Below, piece after piece: positions 1-5,141 of a DNA stretch of 5,191 nucleotides; position 1 is the stretch's first letter; each line of letters begins with the position of its first letter. Origin of the DNA: Thermoflexus sp. (lineage in GTDB: Bacteria > Chloroflexota > Anaerolineae > Thermoflexales > Thermoflexaceae). Made by a program: the position numbers and the translations under genes. The notes below the pieces were generated by a model. It was not told where the DNA came from and made no database searches. It worked only from the letters and a program-made list of their open reading frames with translations. The DNA lies in assembly GCA_017743605.1 (NCBI GenBank), contig JAGHYO010000180.1:1-5191 (forward strand). The letters are read 5' to 3'.

Positions 1-225
1 GAAGAGAGGCCTTCGCCCTGAACCTCTGTCTTCGATCCCACAAACGGTCGCGGCGGAAGCCGCTCCTACAACCCTGAACCTCGGTCTTCGATCCTGCAGA
101 GGGTCGCAGCTAAAGCCGCTCCTACCAAACATCGATCTTTGTAGGAGGGGCTTTCGCCCCGAACTTCGATTTTCGATGACGCAAAGGTCGCTTTGATCTT
201 CCTGCATAGGAGCGAGAAGCGGGGG
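1..225. repeat. REP/REPIN-like palindromic repeat cluster, left of vapBC
   Basis: This stretch has no credible gene. It is made of degenerate copies of one palindromic unit. A left arm starts GTAGGAGGGGCTT and folds as a GGGGC/GCCCC hairpin (best copy 141-164). A middle part resembles TTCGGTCTTCGATCCCGCA. A right arm starts GGTCGCGGC and ends GCCGCTCCTAC (46-69 and 102-125). The right arm is roughly the reverse complement of the left, so a full unit is an inverted pair. The unit at 1-69 has lost its GTAG head. The unit beginning at 141 has a right arm that degenerates after GGTCGC (186-191). Known from other bacteria: REP sequences mobilised by RAYT (TnpA-REP) proteins carry a 5' GTAG next to a hairpin, and inverted pairs are called REPINs. 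Assignment to that class is by resemblance; no RAYT gene is present here. Confidence 0.8.
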
Positions 226-237
226 ATAAGCTTATGC

Positions 238-654
238 TCAAATCGAACGAGGAGCCAGATCCCGTTGGGAGGGTCCGCCAAAGTCCTCAATAACCTTGAA
301 ATGGGAATCTCCGAAATGCCACACCTCACAGCCATGAACCAGGGCGACGCCTGCGATGAGGAGGTCGGTAGTCGGCACGCGGCGGCCACTTCGGCTTAAC
401 CTCCAGGCCAGATGAGCCGCTGCAAGGGCTTCCTCCCACCGAACGGTCAAATAGATTAGGGTTTCCAGATCTCGTTGTAACAGTTCCCGGTCGTTTTCGG
501 TTCTGGCTCCAGATAGCAGCTCGATCATAATTGGAGCTCTCAGGGCGATCTCATGATGCTCCAGGGCCTCTTGAAGGGCCTGTTTTACGTGGGCTGAACC
601 CCTCGGGTGGTAAAACTCGATCCATGCAGATGTGTCGATCAGAATCCGAGCCAT
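238..654 (-). CDS. vapC: VapC-family PIN-domain toxin (ribonuclease)
   Basis: Predicted toxin of a type II toxin-antitoxin pair: a metal-dependent endoribonuclease that in this family cleaves tRNA or rRNA when freed from its antitoxin. The 138 aa length is normal for VapC. The PIN acidic residues are visible in order: D7 in ILIDTSAWIEF, E45 in IELLSGA, D97 in PTTDLLIAG and D116 in FGDSHF. The DTSAWIEF start and the TDLLIAG motif are typical of VapC. The ATG overlaps the vapB stop (TAATG), which points to translational coupling, and a GGGAGAG ribosome-binding site lies inside the end of vapB six bases upstream of the ATG. The reading frame looks intact. The target RNA cannot be deduced. Confidence 0.94.
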   Translation of the reverse strand: MARILIDTSAWIEFYHPRGSAHVKQALQEALEHHEIALRAPIMIELLSGARTENDRELLQRDLETLIYLTVRWEEALAAAHLAWRLSRSGRRVPTTDLLIAGVALVHGCEVWHFGDSHFKVIEDFGGPSQRDLAPRSI

Positions 655-860
655 TAGCGCCTCTCCCGCATACGGCGGAGGTCTTCCGGAGTTAGCTCCA
701 GCTCCACCGCTCCGGCGTGGCTTGCGATCTGCCTTCGCCGGAGACGGTGGATCAGCTCATGTAATGCAAGCTCGATGATCTCCTCTTTTGTTTTGGCACC
801 GCTCAGCCGCTGCGCTTCCTCCAACAGCCGCTCATCGATACGGACGATCACCTGTGTCAT
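654..860 (-). CDS. vapB: VapB-family antitoxin, partner of the adjacent PIN toxin
   Basis: Small (68 aa) antitoxin-like protein directly upstream of vapC and overlapping it by one base. Residues 1-20 (VIVRIDERLLEEAQRLSG) have the short strand followed by helix seen in ribbon-helix-helix-like VapB proteins. AKTKEEIIELALHELIHRLR (22-41) matches the next helix of the VapB/DUF2191 group. The basic, charged tail (ELTPEDLRRMRERR) is where such antitoxins usually wrap around the toxin. The ATG at 860 is supported by a strong GGGGGAG ribosome-binding site (869-875 on the plus strand) eight bases away. Known for the family: the antitoxin neutralises VapC and, with it, represses its own promoter. That this one does so is inferred from family and context. 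Confidence 0.9.
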   Translation of the reverse strand: MTQVIVRIDERLLEEAQRLSGAKTKEEIIELALHELIHRLRRRQIASHAGAVELELTPEDLRRMRERR

Positions 861-892
861 GGGCTTCTCTCCCCCAAGGGGTTTCAGGGATC

Positions 893-922
893 ATTCTAAC
901 CTGTCTCCTCGGAAGAGAGGAA
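893..922 (-). promoter_or_regulatory. Candidate vapBC promoter
   Basis: On the minus strand a TAGAAT -10-like box (plus-strand 893-898) lies about 33 bases before the vapB start. At 18-bp spacing the -35 position is TTCCTC (917-922), a poor match. The -35 region would fall at the edge of the adjoining repeat cluster (from 911), so repeat arrival could have shaped this promoter. This is a tentative call from one reasonable hexamer. Confidence 0.3.
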
Positions 923-1174
923 AAGGTCGCGGCAGAAGCTGCTCCTACCGAGCATCGGTCTTTGTTAGGAGAGGCTTTCGCCCCGAACCCCAGTCTTCGA
1001 CGACGCAAAGGTCGCGGCTGAAGCCGCTCCTACGGGGTTGGTCTTTTTTGTAGGAGGGGCTTCAGCCCCGAACTTCGGTTTTCGATGCCGCGGGGTCGCT
1101 TCCTGGAAGAGAGGCCTTCGCCTCGAACCTCGGTCTTCGATCCCGCAAGGGGTTGCGGCGGAAGCCGCTCCTAC
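911..1174. repeat. REP/REPIN-like palindromic repeat cluster, right of vapBC
   Basis: Same repeat family as at the start of the window, here nearly head to tail. Right arms lie at 925-948, 1010-1033 and 1151-1174. Left arms lie at 964-988, 1050-1073 and 1105-1128. The cleanest inverted pair is 964-1033: GTTAGGAGAGGCTTTCG, a middle part, then GGTCGCGGCTGAAGCCGC followed by TCCTAC. A second type of spacer (near 949-963 and 1034-1049, like CGAGCATCGGTCTTTG) joins the end of one pair to the next and also occurs at 126-140. The unit starting at 1050 has a right arm cut to GGTCGCTT, fused to a left arm that lost its GTAG head, giving CTTCCTGGAAG at 1099-1109. No gene is supported in this stretch. 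The short open frames crossing it change frame from copy to copy and are repeat artefacts. Confidence 0.85.
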
Positions 1175-1191
1175 AGGTGAAAGAATTTCTT

Positions 1192-1287
1192 TTACAGGAA
1201 GCGGCGGAGCTGCTCCGGGGAGAGGTTGCCGCCGCTCAGGATCGGGGCGATGGTCTTCCCGCGCACCGGATCCCGGAGCCGCTGTAA
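1192..1287 (-). pseudogene. C-terminal relic of a threonine dehydratase-like PLP enzyme
   Basis: The minus strand encodes a 31-32 residue protein end that closes with TAA at 1194-1192: a stretch like RLRDPVRGKTIAPILSGGN, then LSPEQLRRFL. It resembles the C-terminus of fold-type II PLP enzymes such as threonine/serine dehydratases, where a hydrophobic strand leads into SGGN (the serine faces the cofactor ring nitrogen) and a short helix with a 'LLRRFL'-like end follows. No start or body of the gene is present. The frame runs upstream into the inverted repeat and then antisense-shifted mutS2 sequence, so the rest has been lost. The repeat cluster begins 17 bases past its stop. I see the motif directly; the enzyme family is inferred from it. 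Threonine dehydratase is most likely, and another fold-II PLP enzyme is possible. Confidence 0.6.
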
Positions 1288-1307
1288 GCCGAAATTGAAT
1301 TTCGGCT
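1287..1307 (-). terminator. Stem-loop just after the mutS2 stop
   Basis: AGCCGAAATT and AATTTCGGCT form a perfect 10-base inverted repeat around a single central base, starting five bases after the mutS2 TGA. In RNA it can pair as an 8-9 bp stem with a tiny loop. No run of U follows on the mutS2 strand (next bases TACAGCGG), so it lacks the classic intrinsic terminator tail. It may instead stabilise the 3' end of the transcript, act as a weak terminator, or be a small palindromic repeat that landed here. Confidence 0.4.
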
Positions 1308-1312
1308 CGTAT

Positions 1313-3661
1313 TCATCGCGCCAGCCGCGCGATGGTGGCGCCGTCGTCCGAAGTGGACTCGAAGGCCTCCACGTGGGGATGCCCCTTCAAGCGCTCCCGC
1401 ACGGCCCGGCGCAGCGCCCCGGTGCCCTTGCCGTGAATGATCCGCACGAAGGGCATGCCGGCCAGGAAGGCGTCGTCTAGGAATTTCTCGAGGACCGGGA
1501 GGGCGTCCTCCACCCGCATCCCCCGCAGGTCGAGGTCCAAGGCCACCCCGGACGGCGGCGACGGAGGAGAGGGAACGGGGGCCAAGGTCGCTGCGGGCCG
1601 TTCCCGGCGCTCTAGGTCTGCGAGGGGCATCCGCAGCCGCCAGCGGCCCACCTGCACGTCCGCCTCCTCGCCTTCTACGTGGAGGATCTCACCTTCGGCT
1701 TGGAGGGGGCGCACCCACACGCGGTCGCCGGTGGCGAAGGCAGGCCCCGCGCGAGCTTCCGGCGCCGCCAGCGGGGGCGTGAGGGGGCCGCGGGCGCGGG
1801 CCCGCAGGGCCTCCAGGCGCTGCCGGGCGGCTTCCACCTCCGCCTGATGGATCCGCCGGACCTGCCGTCGGACGCGTCCCACTTCTTCCTGAGCCTCCCG
1901 GAGCAGCGCCTCGATCTGCTCCCGGGCCTCACGGAGCAGCCGCTCCCGCTCCGCTTCGATGCGGGCGAGGCGCTCGCGCCATTCGGCCTCCAGAGCGCAC
2001 GCGGTGGTCCGGGCCTGCTCGGCCTCCTCCCGGGCCCGGGCGGCCTCCTCTCGCAGCCGCTCGGCTTCCGACAGCAGCGCCTCCAGACGCAGGGCCTCCG
2101 GCGAAGCATATTGCTGCGCGCGGGCGATCAGGGCCTCGGGCATCCCCAGCCGGCGGGCGATGAGGAAGGCGTTGGAGCGCCCGGGGAGCCCGATGCGCAC
2201 CCGATAGGTGGGGGCCAGGGTCTCCGGGTCGAACTCCACGCTGGCGTTGACCGCCCCCGGCGTGGTCTGGGCCCACAGCTTGAGCTCCGGGAAGTGGGTG
2301 GCCACCAGAGTGGTGGCCCTCCGCTCGTGGAGGCGCTCTAACAGGGCGCGGGCCAGCGCCGCCCCCTCCATCGGATCCGTCCCCGCCCCCAGCTCGTCCA
2401 GGAGAACCAGGGAGCGGGCGGTGGCTTTGTCCAAAAAGCCCAGGATGTTGGTGAGGTGGGCGGAGAAGGTGGAGAGGTTCTGCTCGATGCTCTGCTCGTC
2501 TCCGATGTCGGCGTAGATGCCATCGAACACCGGCAGGCGGGAGCCTTCCGCCGCTGGGACGTGCAGGCCGCTCTGGGCCATGATCGCCAGAAGCCCCACG
2601 GTTTTCAGGGCCACCGTCTTGCCGCCGGTGTTGGGGCCGGTGAGGATCAGCATAAAAGTGGAAGGATCGGGGGGGATGTCGATGGGCACCACCCGCTGGG
2701 GGTCCAGCAGCGGATGGCGGGCCTGGCGCAGCCAGAGCGGCGATTGTGTCCGTTGCTCCGGGGGCTCGTCCGGCCACTGGACGATCTCCGGGCGCTCCGC
2801 GCGCAGATCGATGGCGTAGCGGGCCTTGGCCAGCGCCAGGTCGAGATCCGCCACGGCCTCCAGGGTGGAGCGGATCTCCTCCGCCCGGGCGCCCACGGCG
2901 GCGCTCAGGGCAGCCAGGATGCGGGCGACCTCCTTCTCCTCCTGGGCCTGGGCCGCGCGGAGCTGGTTCCCCCGTTCCACCACCGGCAACGGCTCGATGA
3001 ACAGGGTGGCCCCGCTGGCGGAGACGTCGTGGACCAGGCCCGGGATCTTCCCCCGATGCTCGGCCTTCACCGGGATCACGAAGCGGTCCCCGCGTAGGGT
3101 GATCAGGGGCTCCTGCAGATACGGGACGTAGCGAGGGTCCGTGAGGTAAGCCTGCAGCCGGCCTTGGATCTCGTGGGTCAGGCGGCGGATCTCCGCGCGC
3201 AGGGCCCGGAGGGCCGGGCTGGCCTCGTCCTTCACCTCCCCCGCCTCGTCCAGGCAGCGGGCGATCTCCTCCTCCAGCTCTGGGAACTCCTGCATGCGCG
3301 CGGCGTGGCGGGCCAGATGGGGCCACTCCCCCGATCGCCTGAGCAGGATCCGGCGGGCGCGCCGGGCCGCCTGAAGGGTCCCCCGCAGGGCGAGGAGGTC
3401 GGCGGGGACCAGGGTCGCCCCGCGCCGGGCTGCCTCTAAATGGAGGCGGAGGTCCCGGACCCCGCCCAGGTCAAAGCCGGGCTCCCGAGCGAGGAGCCGG
3501 CGGGCCTCCTCCGTCTCGGCGAGCCGGGCGAGGACTTCGGCAGGGTCGGCGGAAGGGCGCAGGGCGCGGGCCTTCTCCGCGCTCCAGGGGAAGGCGGTGT
3601 AAGCGGCCAGCCGCTCCCGGATCTTGGGCCATTCCAGGGTGATCAGGTCGTGTTCGCGCAC
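1313..3661 (-). CDS. mutS2: MutS2 family ATPase with C-terminal Smr nuclease domain
   Basis: Cytoplasmic MutS2, 782 aa, the usual length. Family members bind branched DNA and suppress homologous recombination (shown in Helicobacter and Thermus). In Bacillus subtilis the protein also splits collided ribosomes. They do not act in MutL-dependent mismatch repair. Visible parts: core and lever region about 1-300; Walker A GPNTGGKT at 342-349; Walker B SLVLLDELGAGTDP at 417-430 (D422, E423); switch histidine in ATHF, 454-457; long charged coiled coil about 525-622; KOW-like strand-rich segment about 643-688; Pro-rich linker about 694-704; Smr domain about 706-782 with LDLRGM (710-715) and HGKGTG (743-748), the LDLR motif being tied to nuclease activity. 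The start is GTG at 3661, chosen because GGTGAG lies six bases upstream and the protein begins MREHDLITLEWPKI, as family members do. The frame is intact. It is divergent from hpt and probably monocistronic. Confidence 0.97.
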   Translation of the reverse strand: MREHDLITLEWPKIRERLAAYTAFPWSAEKARALRPSADPAEVLARLAETEEARRLLAREPGFDLGGVRDLRLHLEAARRGATLVPADLLALRGTLQAARRARRILLRRSGEWPHLARHAARMQEFPELEEEIARCLDEAGEVKDEASPALRALRAEIRRLTHEIQGRLQAYLTDPRYVPYLQEPLITLRGDRFVIPVKAEHRGKIPGLVHDVSASGATLFIEPLPVVERGNQLRAAQAQEEKEVARILAALSAAVGARAEEIRSTLEAVADLDLALAKARYAIDLRAERPEIVQWPDEPPEQRTQSPLWLRQARHPLLDPQRVVPIDIPPDPSTFMLILTGPNTGGKTVALKTVGLLAIMAQSGLHVPAAEGSRLPVFDGIYADIGDEQSIEQNLSTFSAHLTNILGFLDKATARSLVLLDELGAGTDPMEGAALARALLERLHERRATTLVATHFPELKLWAQTTPGAVNASVEFDPETLAPTYRVRIGLPGRSNAFLIARRLGMPEALIARAQQYASPEALRLEALLSEAERLREEAARAREEAEQARTTACALEAEWRERLARIEAERERLLREAREQIEALLREAQEEVGRVRRQVRRIHQAEVEAARQRLEALRARARGPLTPPLAAPEARAGPAFATGDRVWVRPLQAEGEILHVEGEEADVQVGRWRLRMPLADLERRERPAATLAPVPSPPSPPSGVALDLDLRGMRVEDALPVLEKFLDDAFLAGMPFVRIIHGKGTGALRRAVRERLKGHPHVEAFESTSDDGATIARLAR

Positions 3662-3693
3662 CGCAATCTCACCGTTCGGGGATCCTACGCATG

Positions 3694-3699
3694 ATCATA
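3694..3699 (-). promoter_or_regulatory. Candidate -10 box of mutS2 in the divergent intergenic region
   Basis: In the 107-bp gap between mutS2 and hpt the minus strand carries TATGAT (plus-strand 3694-3699), one mismatch from the TATAAT consensus and about 33 bases before the GTG start. No convincing -35 hexamer sits 16-18 bases further upstream, where the sequence is C-rich. I could not identify a clear hpt promoter in the other half of the gap. Confidence 0.4.
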
Positions 3700-3768
3700 C
3701 CCTGGGTCTGAAGGGGAAGGGCATGTGGGCGTAATCGGGGCGGCGAACCTTCGGGGGGGAGGCCGGCC

Positions 3769-4298
3769 ATGCAGCCCCGTCGGATCGAGCCGCTGATCAG
3801 CGTCGAGGAGCCGGCGGCGCGGGTGTGGGATCTGGCGGCCCGGATCTCGGCGGATTACCGAGGGCGGGAGCTACTGGTGGTGAGCGTCCTCAAGGGTGCC
3901 TTCGTGTTCTGCGCCGATCTCCTCCGGCATCTGGAGGGGACGCCGGCCCAGGTGGATTTCATCGCCTGCTCCAGCGACGAGACGGCCACCGAGACCCCGG
4001 GGGTGGTTCGCATCCTCAAGGGCCTCAACGCCCCGGTCGCCGATCGGGACCGCGTTGCGGGTGGAGAACATCTAGACGTAGGGCTGACGTTGCAGTATCT
4101 GCGGGCTCATCTGCGGAGCCGGGCCCGCGCAGCCTGCGCACCGCCGTGCTCCTGGACAAGCCGTATCGCCGTCGGGTCCCTATCCCTGTGGACTACCGCG
4201 GCTTTGAGATCCCGGATCTCTTCGTAGTGGGCTACGGGATCGACTGGGCGGAGCACTACCGTCATCTGCCCTACATCGGGGCAGTGCGTTTTCTGTGA
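3769..4298 (+). pseudogene. hpt: Disrupted hypoxanthine phosphoribosyltransferase
   Basis: An intact Hpt salvages hypoxanthine and guanine with PRPP to make IMP and GMP. The start ATG follows a strong GGGGGGAGG ribosome-binding site (3753-3762). Segments line up with the family in order: IEPLISVEE, LLVVSVLKGAFVFCADLLRH (about 35-54), VDFIACSS (about 62-69), GVVRILKGLN, then GLTLQYLRAHLRSR. After 4125 the family sequence continues in another frame: SLRTAVLLDKPYRRR, VPVDYRGFEIPDLF-like residues, VVGYGIDWAEHYRHLPYIG, stop at 4298. Damage: (1) at 4051-4080, where V-E-D-I-V-D-T-G of the PRPP loop is expected, the frame reads RVAGGEHLDVG; the shifted frame gives ALRVENI and then two TAG codons, so a one-base gain and loss plus substitutions are implied; (2) about one base is missing in the G/C run at 4120-4125; (3) the active-site Ser-Tyr in SSYG is SSDE. 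Sequencing or assembly error could explain the single frameshift, but hardly all three. Confidence 0.9.
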
Positions 4299-4338
4299 AG
4301 CGGTGAGGGCGGGATTCCATGCGCGAGGATGGGGTCCT

Positions 4339-4378
4339 TTGTCTCTTCTCCGTTCGTTGTGCTATGCTGAACACGAAC
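4339..4378 (+). promoter_or_regulatory. Promoter with overlapping operator-like inverted repeat for the second toxin-antitoxin pair
   Basis: TTGTCT (4339-4344) and TATGCT (4363-4368) form a sigma-70-like promoter with 18-bp spacing; each hexamer matches four of six consensus bases. An imperfect inverted repeat brackets the -10 box exactly: GTTCGTTGTGC (4352-4362) to its left and GAACACGAAC (4369-4378) to its right, whose complement is GTTCGTGTTC. A protein bound there would block RNA polymerase, as expected for autoregulation by an antitoxin or toxin-antitoxin complex. The rest of the 134-bp gap after hpt (4299-4432) holds only a leader of about 55 bases and the antitoxin ribosome-binding site. 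Promoter and repeat are seen; the regulatory role is inferred. Confidence 0.55.
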
Positions 4379-4432
4379 AATCGCGCAGCCGGGTCATCGG
4401 ATCCGCTTGGACCTGACTGCCGGGAGGAAGCG

Positions 4433-4729
4433 ATGGCCCGCACTGGTATTCAGGAGCTCATCCTGCAAGAATTGGAAGGACTGGCGGAGGATCGCATCCT
4501 GGAGGTCCTGGACTTCATCCGTTTCCTGAAGTCCAGGCAGGGGGAACATCCGCCGCTTCCGGGCCGCCGGCTGATCCCTCAACCTGAGGCGCTCCGGATC
4601 CTGGCTGAACTGGACCGCATCCGGGCCGAGGTGGAAGCTCGCTATGGAGTCTATCCGGGCGATCCGGTGCGGGAGGTTCGAGAAGCCCATGAGCGTCGGA
4701 TGGAGGAAGCGTGGAAACCATCGTCATAG
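4433..4729 (+). CDS. Antitoxin-like protein (DUF2281-type N-terminus) paired with a PIN toxin
   Basis: A 98-aa protein directly upstream of a PIN-domain toxin gene and overlapping it by 19 bases. Residues about 5-39 (LILQELEGLAEDRILEVL, then DFIRFLKSR) have the 'E-L-x-x-L-P-E-x-x-x-x-E-V-L-D-F-I-x-F-L-K' pattern of the DUF2281/VapB-like antitoxin group, though Pro is replaced by Ala in 'LAEDR'. A Pro-rich linker follows (about 43-54). A charged helical tail (about 58-95, LAELDRIRAEVEARYG, then VREVREAHERRMEEAW) probably contacts the toxin. The ATG at 4433 was chosen over an in-frame ATG at 4319 because GGGAGGA lies just upstream (4422-4428) and the 4319 start would lie upstream of the promoter. 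The antitoxin role rests on position, size and the N-terminal pattern; no DNA-binding fold is obvious. Confidence 0.78.
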   Translation: MARTGIQELILQELEGLAEDRILEVLDFIRFLKSRQGEHPPLPGRRLIPQPEALRILAELDRIRAEVEARYGVYPGDPVREVREAHERRMEEAWKPSS

Positions 4730-5139
4730 ATGCCAACATCGGGGTGGCACTGGTCTGCCCGCTGTTGTATTCCCGCGCATGCCGGGACCGTATGGAAGAA
4801 TGGTTGCGACAGGGGATGAACTTAGTGGTCCCCGCGCTCTGGGACTATGAGATTGCCGCGGCGCTGCGCAAGCAGTGGGCCCAGAATCTGTTGTCACGAG
4901 AGGCCGCCCTGGAGGGATTGACTCACCTCTTCGGCTTGCCGATCCAACGGGTGTCCGCAAGCCCGGAGTTGCTGGCTCAGGCCATGATATGGGCGGAGCG
5001 CCTGGGGCAAATGACGACCTATGATGCCCAATATCTGGCGCTCAGCGAGCGGCTTGGCGCTCCCTTCTGGACCGCTGATCGAAAACTTTATCGCCGTTGT
5101 AAGGAAATCGGCGTGGATTGGGTGAACTTGGTTGGATAG
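4711..5139 (+). CDS. PIN-domain toxin (predicted ribonuclease)
   Basis: A 142-aa PIN-domain protein, the likely toxic RNase of the second module. The acidic active-site residues can be placed: D7 in TIVIDANIGVAL, E47 in VVPALWDYEIAAALRK, D105 in MTTYDAQYLALSE and D123 in FWTADRKLY. The 'TTYDAQYLALAE...FWTADR-KLY' pattern is typical of a VapC branch distinct from that of the vapC at 238-654 ('TDLLIA...GDSHF'). Translation starts at a GTG inside the antitoxin gene; GGAGG (4702-4706) lies four bases before it, so the two genes are probably translationally coupled and share the promoter near 4339-4368. The frame is complete and ends only three bases before sequence related to hpt. The RNA target is unknown. 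Confidence 0.91.
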   Translation: METIVIDANIGVALVCPLLYSRACRDRMEEWLRQGMNLVVPALWDYEIAAALRKQWAQNLLSREAALEGLTHLFGLPIQRVSASPELLAQAMIWAERLGQMTTYDAQYLALSERLGAPFWTADRKLYRRCKEIGVDWVNLVG

Positions 5140-5141
5140 AG

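Noticed and set aside
226..235. Palindrome ATAAGCTTAT after the vapC stop
   Set aside because: A 10-base symmetric sequence alone is expected by chance at this scale. It has no U-tract or matching partner to mark a terminator or operator.
1..1174. CRISPR array
   Set aside because: The repeats are palindromic pairs of variable spacing with related spacers, and no cas gene is present. They fit REP/REPIN elements instead.
775..1298. Short plus-strand open frames across the repeat cluster
   Set aside because: They encode translated repeat units (repeated PNFGF/EPRSS-like stretches) and are interrupted differently in each copy.
1679..2341. Plus-strand open frame of 220 codons opposite mutS2
   Set aside because: It is antisense to conserved mutS2 motifs, low in complexity, and has no supported start signal or recognisable domain.
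1929..3326. Long open frame of 465 codons antisense-strand out of frame with mutS2
   Set aside because: It overlaps mutS2 on the same strand in another frame, is dominated by Gly, Pro and Arg, and shows no family motif. It is a shadow typical of GC-rich coding sequence.
4319..4432. N-terminal extension of the antitoxin from the ATG at 4319
   Set aside because: It would start upstream of the likely promoter, has no ribosome-binding site, and adds residues not typical of the family. The ATG at 4433 has a good GGGAGGA site.
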